The notes beneath the pieces were generated by a model that saw only the letters and a program-made list of their open reading frames with translations, searched no databases and was not told where the DNA came from. A program made the position numbers and the translations under genes. 18,392 nt of DNA from assembly GCA_002391065.1 (NCBI GenBank), contig DGRP01000055.1, forward strand, positions 1 to 18,392, in the 5' to 3' direction. The DNA is from Ruminococcus sp. UBA4385 (GTDB lineage: Bacteria > Bacillota_A > Clostridia > Oscillospirales > Ruminococcaceae). This document shows positions 4,692-12,202 of the stretch, piece by piece (positions within the stretch are counted from its first letter, which is position 1; every line of letters starts with the position of its first letter).

Positions 4692-7600
4692 ATGAATTTA
4701 TTTGAAAGAATGGCGGCTCAGCTGCCGTTTTGTAAGGATATTATAAACTGCGTGCTCAAGGGATATACTCCCGTGTCGCTGTCGGGTGTGTCGAATATTC
4801 ATAAGGCACATACCGTACTCGGACTCAGCCGTATTTCCCCTGTGCTTGTGATATGCGATGACGAGGCTCATGCACTCAGAATGGCACAGGACATAAACGA
4901 AATGGCCGGACAGCAGCTAGCTGTGTTCTATCCTGCAAAGGATCTGAACTTCGCCCTCATGGAGGGCATCTCCCGTGAGTATGAACACAAAAGAATTGAG
5001 GCTCTGTCTCAGCTTATGCAGGGTAAAGCCTCTGTTTGCTGTGCAGGTATCGAGGCTTGCTTACAGGCGGCTATGCCCCCGAAGGCTCTTAGGGACTACT
5101 CATTTGAGATAAGCGAGGGCGGCACTGTTGAGTTGGAGGAGCTGCTCAGAAAGCTTGTTGCCGCAGGCTATACCCGTACAGATCAGGTCGAGGGACAGGC
5201 GCAGTTTTCGCACAGGGGCTCGATAATTGATATCTTCCCTGTTCAGGAAAGCAGACCTATAAGGCTTGAGCTCTGGGGCGACGAGGTTGACTCACTTTCC
5301 TATTTTGATACACAGTCTCAGCGCAGAACCAACAGCCTTAAAAGCGTTACAGTCTTCCCTGCCCTTGAGATAATCTTTCCCGATAAGGAGGAGCTCAAAG
5401 AGAAGCTTCAAAAGCTGTCCTCATCGGCAAGGGGCAGGCAGGCAGATAAGATACGGCTATCTGTCAGCCGTGATATAGAGGCTCTCGATGCAGGCATTCT
5501 GCTCACCGATCTTGACAAGTACTACTCTGTATGCTATGACAGAACATACACCATATTTGACTACTTTGAATCGGGTATTGCGGCAGTGTGTGAGTACTCA
5601 AACTGTATTGAAAAAGGCAGAGCTGTGCTCTCTCAGCTATCCGAGGATATAAAAAACCTGCTTGAAGAGGGTATCCTCTTCCCGAAGCTTATGGGCTTTT
5701 ACATCGACCTTACTCAGGTCGAAAAGGCCGTTCTCGAAAAAAGAGCCGTCTTCCTCGACAGCTTTATGCGTTCAAACAACGGTGTGAGATTTAAGAAGCT
5801 TATCACCTCAAACTGTCGGCAGACCTCTACCTGGGGCGGAAATACAGCCACTCTTGACGAGGAGCTCAAAGATCTCTGCTCACAGGGCTATTGCACGGTT
5901 CTTCTTGCAGGCTCGGAGAAAACAAAGCCGATCATCATTAAAGACCTCACCGACGAGGGAATAGAAGCCTATCCTCTCACCGATGACAGCGAGATAACCG
6001 CAGGCCGTGTTTATGTAAGAACAGGCAGTCTGTCGGGCGGCTTTGACTATCCCGATGTGAAGCTTGCTGTCATCACTCAGCAGAAAACTATGGCCTCTAA
6101 AAAGCGCCGCTACAGACACAAGGCAGGAGAGGAGATAAAAAGCCTTTCCGACATCAGGAGAAATGACCTTGTAGTTCACGCTATGTACGGTATAGGCAAG
6201 TTTGACGGCATAAAAAGCATTGAGACAAACGGCTCGACCAAAGACTATATCACCATAAAATATGCAGGCACAGATGTACTCTATGTGCCTGTAACTCAGC
6301 TTGACCTTGTGTCCCGATACATCGGAACGGGCGACGATGACAGCGTTAAGCTGAACAAACTCAATACAAACGAGTGGAAGCGCACCCGCAATAAGGTACG
6401 CTCCGCTGTAAAGGATATGGCTAAGGAGCTCACCGAGCTGTATGCTAAAAGGCAGGCGGCAAAGGGCTATGCCTTCTCGCCCGATAATGACTGGCAGGCT
6501 GATTTTGAGGAACGCTTCGACTATGAGGAAACAGAGGATCAGCTCAGATCTATCAGCGAGATAAAGGCCGATATGGAAAAGCCTGTCCCGATGGACAGAC
6601 TGCTCTGCGGAGATGTCGGCTTCGGAAAGACAGAGGTTGCCCTGAGAGCTGCCTTCAAATGTATGCTAGACGGCAAGCAGGCAGCACTGCTCTGCCCGAC
6701 TACAGTTCTTGCATGGCAGCATTATCAGACAGCTATAAAGCGCTTCGGGCACTTCCCTGTTAATATTGAGCTTCTTTCACGCTTCCGCAAGCCAAAGGAG
6801 CAGGCAAAAATTGTCCGTGAGGTGAACAGGGGCACTATAGACCTTATAATCGGCACTCACCGCCTTGTCCAGAAGGACGTTGCTTTCAAGGATTTAGGCC
6901 TTGTCATAATAGATGAGGAACAGCGCTTCGGAGTTGCCCAGAAGGAGCGCTTCAAGGAGCTTTTCAAGGGAGTTGACGTGCTTACCCTCTCAGCAACACC
7001 GATACCGAGGACCCTCAATATGGCTATGAGTGGTATAAGAGATATGTCCGTCATCGAGGAGCCCCCTGTTGACCGCTATCCTGTGCAGACCTATGTTATT
7101 GAATATAACCTCGGCGTGGTAGTAAATGCAATACAGAAGGAGCTCAGAAGAGGCGGTCAGGTTTACTATATCTATAACAGGGTCGAGAGCATAATGCTTG
7201 CTGCTCATAAGCTTGCCGAGGCTCTTCCCGAGGCAAGGATAGCTGTCGCTCACGGACAGATGCCCGAAAATGAGCTTTCCGAGATATGGAGACAGCTCTG
7301 TGACCGTGAGATAGATGTGCTCGTCTGCACAACTATCATCGAGACAGGCATTGATGTGCAGAACGTAAACACACTGATTATTGAGGACTCCGACCGACTG
7401 GGGCTTTCACAGCTTTATCAATTGCGAGGGCGTGTCGGGCGCTCAAACAGGAGAGCCTTTGCCTACTTTACCTTCAGGCGAGGAAAGGTTCTCACAGAGA
7501 TCGCAGCCAAAAGGCTCGACGCTATAAGAGAATTCACACAGTTCGGCTCAGGCTTCAGGATAGCGCTCCGTGACCTTGAAATAAGGGGTGCTGGCTCAAT

Positions 7601-8141
7601 ACTCAGCGGTCAGCAGCACGGCCACATGGAGGCTGTCGGCTACGATATGTATATAAGGCTTCTGAATGAGGCTGTTGCGCAGGCAAAGGGAGAGGAGCTT
7701 CCGCCCTCGCCAGAGGACTGCCTTGTGGACATAGCGATCGACGCATATATTCCCGAAAGCTACATAGAAAACAATGCCCAGAGGATAGACTGCTACAGAA
7801 AAATAGCCTCTATCATGAACGAGGAGGACTCCCGTGATGTGCTTGATGAGCTCATCGACCGTTACGGCGACCCGCCCAAAGCTGTGGCAGGTCTCATAAA
7901 TGTGGCACTGACAAGAAACTCAGCCGCTAAAATGGGTATCAGGGAGATAGCCCAGAGGGGTGATAATCTCTACTTCTACATCACCGACTGCGAGCCTGCT
8001 CAGGCAGCAAAGCTGTGCAAGCTTTACGGAGACAGGGTTAAGTTCAATGACTCCGACAAGCCCTATTTTGTGATAAAGCTCGACAAAAAAGAAAAGACCC
8101 CCGACCTCATGCGTGAGGCGGTAATGGCTTTCAGAATTTGA
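4692..8141 (+). CDS. mfd: Transcription-repair coupling factor Mfd
   Basis: A 1149-residue full-length Mfd, the ATP-driven translocase that removes RNA polymerase stalled at DNA damage and recruits UvrA. The N-terminal UvrB-like module is shown by FSHRGSIIDIFPVQ near residue 170. The CarD-like RNA polymerase-interacting domain starts near residue 480 (DLVVHAMYGIGKFDGI). The helicase core has Walker A GDVGFGKTE (about 639-647), Walker B DEEQRFG (about 741), LSATPIPRTL, and the C-terminal helicase motif QLRGRVGRS. The C-terminal TRCF domain closes the protein. The start at ATG 4692 gives the usual N-terminus, although the ribosome site (AGTGGGG) is weak compared with neighbours. No promoter is evident just upstream, so it may be read from the pth promoter through the repeat region. 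Confidence 0.98.
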   Translation: MNLFERMAAQLPFCKDIINCVLKGYTPVSLSGVSNIHKAHTVLGLSRISPVLVICDDEAHALRMAQDINEMAGQQLAVFYPAKDLNFALMEGISREYEHKRIEALSQLMQGKASVCCAGIEACLQAAMPPKALRDYSFEISEGGTVELEELLRKLVAAGYTRTDQVEGQAQFSHRGSIIDIFPVQESRPIRLELWGDEVDSLSYFDTQSQRRTNSLKSVTVFPALEIIFPDKEELKEKLQKLSSSARGRQADKIRLSVSRDIEALDAGILLTDLDKYYSVCYDRTYTIFDYFESGIAAVCEYSNCIEKGRAVLSQLSEDIKNLLEEGILFPKLMGFYIDLTQVEKAVLEKRAVFLDSFMRSNNGVRFKKLITSNCRQTSTWGGNTATLDEELKDLCSQGYCTVLLAGSEKTKPIIIKDLTDEGIEAYPLTDDSEITAGRVYVRTGSLSGGFDYPDVKLAVITQQKTMASKKRRYRHKAGEEIKSLSDIRRNDLVVHAMYGIGKFDGIKSIETNGSTKDYITIKYAGTDVLYVPVTQLDLVSRYIGTGDDDSVKLNKLNTNEWKRTRNKVRSAVKDMAKELTELYAKRQAAKGYAFSPDNDWQADFEERFDYEETEDQLRSISEIKADMEKPVPMDRLLCGDVGFGKTEVALRAAFKCMLDGKQAALLCPTTVLAWQHYQTAIKRFGHFPVNIELLSRFRKPKEQAKIVREVNRGTIDLIIGTHRLVQKDVAFKDLGLVIIDEEQRFGVAQKERFKELFKGVDVLTLSATPIPRTLNMAMSGIRDMSVIEEPPVDRYPVQTYVIEYNLGVVVNAIQKELRRGGQVYYIYNRVESIMLAAHKLAEALPEARIAVAHGQMPENELSEIWRQLCDREIDVLVCTTIIETGIDVQNVNTLIIEDSDRLGLSQLYQLRGRVGRSNRRAFAYFTFRRGKVLTEIAAKRLDAIREFTQFGSGFRIALRDLEIRGAGSILSGQQHGHMEAVGYDMYIRLLNEAVAQAKGEELPPSPEDCLVDIAIDAYIPESYIENNAQRIDCYRKIASIMNEEDSRDVLDELIDRYGDPPKAVAGLINVALTRNSAAKMGIREIAQRGDNLYFYITDCEPAQAAKLCKLYGDRVKFNDSDKPYFVIKLDKKEKTPDLMREAVMAFRI

Positions 8142-8166
8142 CAAATCGGGATAACTGATGTATAAT
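8138..8166 (+). promoter_or_regulatory. Promoter of the transglutaminase-like gene
   Basis: Perfect consensus TTGACA (8138-8143), 17-bp spacer, TATAAT (8161-8166). The mfd stop codon TGA (8139-8141) lies inside the -35 box. Confidence 0.92.
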
Positions 8167-8196
8167 TGAATTGACAGTATTGAATTGACAGTATTG
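8165..8196 (+). repeat. 14-bp tandem duplication in the leader
   Basis: ATTGAATTGACAGT occurs at 8165-8178 and again at 8179-8192, followed by ATTG of a third unit. It overlaps the -10 box and the predicted transcript start. Each unit contains TTGACA; the first could pair with TGTTAT at 8195-8200 (18-bp spacer) as a weak second promoter. Confidence 0.85.
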
Positions 8197-8223
8197 TTAT
8201 TAAAATATGAAAGGAAGCTGTTT

Positions 8224-10164
8224 ATGAAAGGAAAAAGACTTCTCAGCTGGCTGTTTGCTCTTTCACTTGCAGCAGGGACAACAGGCATCTGTGCCGCTGC
8301 AAATGAGCTATCCGAGTCAGAAACCGTAAGCATACAGACGTATGAAAGCTCCGATGAGGAGTGGGCGCTGAACTTTGATTACTGCTCTTTTTATGCCGAT
8401 GACGGCGAGCACATCTACACAGGTTCTCCTGTGAAGCCCTCTGTAACTGCTTACAATTATTACACAGGCGATGACCTTAAAGAAGGCGTTGATTACACTG
8501 TCACTGCGGACAGTGACCCGAATGCAGGTGAAAAAACAGCTGTTATAAAGGGTCTCGGCGTTTATGCAGGTCAGCAGACAGAGGTAGGCTACTACATTTA
8601 TCAGGCTGATCTGAGCAACGGCTCTGTATCGGTGCCCTCACTTACTTATACGGGCACTGCGGTAAAGCCTGCGGCTGTTGTAAAACTGGGCGGAAAAACT
8701 CTCGTTGAGGGAGTAGACTATGACGCTGAGTTCTCCAGCATCGAATGGAATGAATATGATGCTGGTACCTACTATGCGTATTTCTACGGAAAGGGCAACT
8801 ACAGCGGCTACCTTTCGGGCAGCTACAGGATAAACCGTAAGAATGCTTCATCAGCTGCGGTCACAGGAGTAATGCCAAAAGCCTATGACGGCTGGGAATA
8901 CTGTCCCGAGCCGACCGTCACTCTTAACGGAAAGAAGCTGAAAATATATGATGACTACACTATCTCATATAAGAACAACAATTCCATCGGCACAGGTACG
9001 GGAACTATCACATTCAAAGGCAATTATTCGGGCAGAAAGACCTTTACCTTCATACAGACGATAGGCAGACCCGCAGGCGTTTCTGCTTTGCAAGGAGAAA
9101 AAACTATCAAGGTCAGCTGGAACAGCGTTCCGGGAGCCGCAGGTTATCAGCTCTACAGATACGACGCTGCAAAAAAGCAATATGTCCTCGTGGGGAGCAC
9201 CAAGAACACAGCTTATGCAAACTCAGGGCTGCAGTATGCTACAGCGTATAAATTCAAGGTAAGAGCTTACTACACCCAGAACGGCTCTACCAAGTACGGC
9301 AGCTACTCAAACATTATTAATACGACTACCCTGCCGCCGCATACTACCGTAACTATGGCAACAGGCGAGAAAACCTGCCTTGTAAAGTGGAGCAAGGTAA
9401 CAGGCATCGACGGCTATGAGCTTATGAGGTTCGACCGAAGTTCAGGCACTTATAAACGCTATAAGCTCATGGGCAAGAACGATACTCAGCTCTATATCAC
9501 GGGGCTCAGCAATGATACTGACTACAGGTACCTTGTGCGCACCTACAAAACGGTGAACGGCAAGACCGTTTATTCCAGAGAGTCAAACAATATGGGCACT
9601 CAGGATAAGACCTCACGTTTCAACGGCCTGCTGAGATCTTCGGTTTCAAGGACTTATAAGATCTACAACGTAACAGGCGCAAAAACAACGACCTCTTACA
9701 GGACTATCCCCGACAGTGAGTGGAACCTTGTTAAGAAATTCGCAAGCACGCATTTCAAGTCAGGCTGGTCGAATTACCAGAAGGCCAAGTATACCTATGA
9801 TTACATCGTAAATCATACCAACTATCAGAACGACTACTCCAAGATAGACTGGTCAAGACCCGTATATCAGGTATTCGTAAAGAGAGAAGCTCAGTGCGAC
9901 GGCTTCAACGGAGCCTTCGTTGCTGTAATGAGATATCTCGGCTACGATATGAACCTGATACAGGGTACTGTAAATCAGTCAGGAGGAAAGATCGGTCCTC
10001 ACTGGTGGGCTACGATTAAGAGAGGCACTCAGAACTATATCTTCGACACTAACATGGAGTATTACTGGTCGGGAGACACACACTATTTCTTCTGCGCCAA
10101 GTATTCTGACCCGCTGTACGTTTCCGGAAGATACAGAATAAACAACAAGAACAGATACAAATAA
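8224..10164 (+). CDS. Secreted Ig-like/FN3/transglutaminase-like surface protein
   Basis: A 646-residue exported protein. I chose ATG 8224 (AAGGAAG 6 nt upstream); a TTG reading from 8185 starts in the leader duplication. Residues 1-26 form a signal peptide ending near CAAA. About residues 45-290 contain three Ig-like repeats of the type YTGxxVKPxVxVxxGGKxLxxGVDY...GxGNYSG. About 292-470 contain two fibronectin type III domains (KVSWNSVPGAAGYQLYRYD and VKWSKVTGIDGYELMRFD). About 500-640 form a transglutaminase-like domain with a complete Cys-His-Asp triad: Cys558 (AQCDGF), His593 (GPHWWA) and Asp608 (FDTNM). Such domains act as cysteine proteases or cross-linking enzymes outside the cell. No LPxTG motif, S-layer domain or dockerin is seen, so anchoring is unclear. 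It has its own promoter and strong terminator. A role in cell-wall or extracellular protein processing is inferred. Confidence 0.88.
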   Translation: MKGKRLLSWLFALSLAAGTTGICAAANELSESETVSIQTYESSDEEWALNFDYCSFYADDGEHIYTGSPVKPSVTAYNYYTGDDLKEGVDYTVTADSDPNAGEKTAVIKGLGVYAGQQTEVGYYIYQADLSNGSVSVPSLTYTGTAVKPAAVVKLGGKTLVEGVDYDAEFSSIEWNEYDAGTYYAYFYGKGNYSGYLSGSYRINRKNASSAAVTGVMPKAYDGWEYCPEPTVTLNGKKLKIYDDYTISYKNNNSIGTGTGTITFKGNYSGRKTFTFIQTIGRPAGVSALQGEKTIKVSWNSVPGAAGYQLYRYDAAKKQYVLVGSTKNTAYANSGLQYATAYKFKVRAYYTQNGSTKYGSYSNIINTTTLPPHTTVTMATGEKTCLVKWSKVTGIDGYELMRFDRSSGTYKRYKLMGKNDTQLYITGLSNDTDYRYLVRTYKTVNGKTVYSRESNNMGTQDKTSRFNGLLRSSVSRTYKIYNVTGAKTTTSYRTIPDSEWNLVKKFASTHFKSGWSNYQKAKYTYDYIVNHTNYQNDYSKIDWSRPVYQVFVKREAQCDGFNGAFVAVMRYLGYDMNLIQGTVNQSGGKIGPHWWATIKRGTQNYIFDTNMEYYWSGDTHYFFCAKYSDPLYVSGRYRINNKNRYK

Positions 10165-10172
10165 GCTTTTAT

Positions 10173-10206
10173 CCCCTCACCGAATATACGGTGAGGGGCT
10201 TTTTTG
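10173..10206 (+). terminator. Intrinsic terminator
   Basis: CCCCTCACCG-AATATA-CGGTGAGGGG, a perfect 10-bp stem, followed by CTTTTTTG, 8 nt after the stop of the transglutaminase-like gene. Confidence 0.95.
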
Positions 10207-10236
10207 TGAACAAAATGTAAAAACGAAGAATATGAC

Positions 10237-10265
10237 TTGACAAGTCGGGAATAATATGTTATATT
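10237..10265 (+). promoter_or_regulatory. Promoter of the gpx-trxB unit
   Basis: TTGACA (10237-10242), 17-bp spacer, TATATT (10260-10265). Predicted transcript start near 10272 falls inside the OhrR-like operator. Confidence 0.88.
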
Positions 10266-10270
10266 GAACT

Positions 10271-10302
10271 TGCAAGATTAAATTGCACACAATCAAATTG
10301 CA
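10271..10302. promoter_or_regulatory. Two OhrR-like operator repeats
   Basis: TGCAAGATTAAATTGCA (10271-10287) is followed at once by CACAATCAAATTGCA (10288-10302). The Bacillus subtilis ohrA operator, as I remember it, is built from TACAATTAAATTGTA repeated in tandem; the second site here matches it at 12 of 15 positions. The repeats cover the predicted transcription start of gpx, a position suited to repression. The last gene of the cluster encodes a close OhrR homologue, which makes autoregulation the simplest reading. Confidence 0.68.
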
Positions 10303-10325
10303 AAAATCCAAAGGAGGAAAGCATT

Positions 10326-10871
10326 ATGAGCATTTATGATATCAGCGTTAAAAACAACAAGGGTGAAGACGTATCAATGGCTGACTATAAAGGAAAGGTC
10401 ATTGTGGTAGTCAATACAGCAACAGGCTGTGGTTTTACTCCTCAGTATAAGCCCCTTGAGGAGATGTATGAGAAATATCACGATAAGGGTCTTGAGATAG
10501 TAGATGTTCCCTGCAACCAGTTCGCAGGACAGACCCCGGGTACTGATGAAGAGATACATGAGTTCTGCACTCTGAAATACAATACGCAGTTTCCTCAGAT
10601 GAAAAAGTCTGATGTAAACGGCGAAAACGCTATAGAGCTTTTCAAGTATCTCAAGAGCCGGAAGGGCTTTGAGGGCTTCGGAAAGGGGCCTAAGGCAATT
10701 GCGATGTCGGCTATGTGTAAGGCAAGGGATAAGGATTATAAGAACAATCCCGATATAAAGTGGAACTTTACTAAGTTTGTTGTTGACAGAGAGGGCAACG
10801 TAGTCGCAAGATTTGAGCCAACTCATGATATGAAGGAGCTTGAAAAGCTTGTGGCCGAGCTTATAGGATAA
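10326..10871 (+). CDS. gpx: Glutathione peroxidase family thiol peroxidase
   Basis: A 181-residue GPx-family protein that reduces hydrogen peroxide or organic hydroperoxides. The peroxidatic residue is Cys35 (NTATGCGFTPQY), a cysteine and not selenocysteine. The catalytic partners are present: Gln65-Phe66 in PCNQFAGQ and Trp146-Asn147 in KWNFTKF. Cys63 lies beside Gln65, and Cys81 (EFCTLKYN) is in the position of the resolving cysteine used by thioredoxin-dependent GPx enzymes. AAGGAGG sits 8 nt before ATG. It is the first gene of the unit, 20 nt from trxB, so it is probably reduced by the thioredoxin encoded two genes downstream and not by glutathione, which most Clostridia do not make. OhrR control is inferred from the operator at 10271-10302. 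Confidence 0.95.
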   Translation: MSIYDISVKNNKGEDVSMADYKGKVIVVVNTATGCGFTPQYKPLEEMYEKYHDKGLEIVDVPCNQFAGQTPGTDEEIHEFCTLKYNTQFPQMKKSDVNGENAIELFKYLKSRKGFEGFGKGPKAIAMSAMCKARDKDYKNNPDIKWNFTKFVVDREGNVVARFEPTHDMKELEKLVAELIG

Positions 10872-10891
10872 CTACAGAAACAGGTGAGCTT

Positions 10892-11758
10892 ATGTCAAGA
10901 TATGATATAGCAATAATCGGTACGGGACCTGCGGGAATATCCGCAGCGATAACGGCTAAAATAAGGAATAAAGAAATTATTCTGCTTGGGAGCAGCGATA
11001 TAAGCGCAAAGCTTGCAAAGGCTCACAGGATAGATAACTATCCCGGACTGTCGCAGATAAGCGGTGCGGATTTTGCTGAAAAGCTGAAGGCTCAGCTTTC
11101 CGATCTCGGGATAGAGATCACTCAAAAGCAGGTCAGCGCTGTGTATGCAATGGGAGAGTACTTCTCATTGCAGGCAGGCGAGGATATGATAGAGGCAAGC
11201 TCTGTGATAGTTGCTTCGGGAGTTGTGCAGGGGAAGGCACTGCCGGGTGAGGATAAGTACCTCGGGCGAGGAGTAAGCTACTGTGCAACCTGTGATGCAA
11301 GGCTCTACAAGGGAAAGACAGTCGCTGTGCTGGGCTACAGCAATGAAGCTCCCGAGGAAGCCGAGTTCCTCTCGGAGATAGTTGAGAAGGTCATCTATGT
11401 GCCGATGGGAAAGGAGCTCCCCGAGGAAAGAGAGAACATTGAGATAGTCAGAGAAAAGCCTGCGGAAATAGTCGGCGAGAAGAGCGTAACGGCACTTAAA
11501 ACCGATAAGGGTGAGTATGAGGTATCCTGCGTGTTTGTCCTCAGAGATGCGGTAATGCCCGACAAGCTTGTTCCGGGGGTTGAGACTGACGGCGCTCACA
11601 TCAAGGTAGACCTTAATATGAAAACAAACCTGCCCGGGCTCTTCGCCTGCGGTGATATCGCAGGAAAGCCTTATCAGTACGTCAAGGCGGCAGGTCAGGG
11701 AAATGTGGCGGCTCTATCGGCTGTGACTTACCTTATGGAAAAGCAGAAAAACGGTTGA
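10892..11758 (+). CDS. trxB: Thioredoxin reductase-like flavoprotein, atypical NADPH domain
   Basis: A 288-residue protein of the low-Mr thioredoxin reductase family. FAD binding is shown by IIGTGPAGISAA (GxGPAG at 10-15) and by the C-terminal ACGDI plus AAGQGNVAALSA. The redox pair Cys131/Cys134 is in SYCATCDA. The second nucleotide-binding region is unusual: where NADPH-dependent enzymes have GGGDSA and HRRxxxR, this protein has GYSNEA (148-153) and VIYVPMGKEL. Loss of both motifs is the published hallmark of ferredoxin-dependent flavin thioredoxin reductases of Clostridium, so the electron donor may be ferredoxin. AGGTGAG precedes ATG. It lies 20 nt after gpx. Its stop codon forms part of the -35 box of the trxA promoter. 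Confidence 0.9.
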   Translation: MSRYDIAIIGTGPAGISAAITAKIRNKEIILLGSSDISAKLAKAHRIDNYPGLSQISGADFAEKLKAQLSDLGIEITQKQVSAVYAMGEYFSLQAGEDMIEASSVIVASGVVQGKALPGEDKYLGRGVSYCATCDARLYKGKTVAVLGYSNEAPEEAEFLSEIVEKVIYVPMGKELPEERENIEIVREKPAEIVGEKSVTALKTDKGEYEVSCVFVLRDAVMPDKLVPGVETDGAHIKVDLNMKTNLPGLFACGDIAGKPYQYVKAAGQGNVAALSAVTYLMEKQKNG

Positions 11759-11783
11759 CAATTATCAATTGATATAGTATTAT
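11755..11783 (+). promoter_or_regulatory. Promoter of trxA-ohrR with palindromic spacer
   Basis: TTGACA (11755-11760), 17-bp spacer, TATTAT (11778-11783). The trxB stop codon TGA (11756-11758) is inside the -35 box. The spacer contains the palindrome CAATT-ATC-AATTG (11759-11771), similar to OhrR half-sites. Confidence 0.85.
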
Positions 11784-11796
11784 TAAAGAGAATCCT

Positions 11797-11844
11797 GTCG
11801 GAATGCAGGCATGAACCTCCTCATTATCCCTTGCCTGCTCCGAC
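11797..11844 (+). promoter_or_regulatory. Structured trxA leader with CCTCCT loop
   Basis: GTCGGA (11797-11802), a 2-nt bulge and GCAGGC (11805-11810) pair with GCCTGC-TCCGAC (11833-11844), giving a 12-bp bulged stem. The 22-nt loop holds CCTCCT at 11816-11821, which can pair over 5 bp with the trxA ribosome site AGGAG at 11862-11866. It could modulate trxA translation; this is inference from pairing alone. Confidence 0.62.
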
Positions 11845-11874
11845 ACGGAATATAAAAACAAAGGAGAGATAAAT

Positions 11875-12183
11875 ATGGTAAAGGTAATAGAAAACAACAA
11901 TATTGAGGCTGTAAAGGCTTCCGAGTACGCAGTGGTTGACTTTAACGCAACATGGTGCGGTCCGTGCAGAATGCTTGCACCTGTGATCGAGGAGCTTGCA
12001 GAGGAGCTTGATGATGTGGAGTTCTTCTCCTGCGATGTTGACGAGAACGATGAATGTGCAGTTCAGTTCGGTATACAGAGTATTCCTGCTGTGGGTGTTT
12101 TCAAGAACGGAGAGCTTGTTGATATGACTGTAGGCTTCAGACCTAAAGAGGCTATGAAGGCATTTATCCTTTCAAAGAAATAA
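11875..12183 (+). CDS. trxA: Thioredoxin
   Basis: A 102-residue classical thioredoxin, the small cytosolic dithiol carrier. The active site WCGPC is at residues 27-31, in ATWCGPCRMLAPV, with the following SIPAVGVFKNGE loop holding the conserved cis-proline. AAGGAGAG lies just before ATG. The C-terminal half has one further cysteine pair region (SCDVDENDECAV) with Cys residues outside the active site. The gene is placed between the reductase and the peroxide sensor, and probably carries electrons from the trxB product to the GPx. It has its own promoter and a 90-nt structured leader, so it can be expressed independently of gpx-trxB; ohrR follows after 19 nt. Confidence 0.96.
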   Translation: MVKVIENNNIEAVKASEYAVVDFNATWCGPCRMLAPVIEELAEELDDVEFFSCDVDENDECAVQFGIQSIPAVGVFKNGELVDMTVGFRPKEAMKAFILSKK

Positions 12184-12202
12184 GACAAGACGGTGAGACA
12201 TA

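Noticed and set aside
11811..11855. 14-codon upstream frame in the trxA leader (MNLLIIPCLLRHGI)
   Set aside because: No ribosome site precedes it and its ATG is in the hairpin loop; mentioned only as an alternative reading of the leader.
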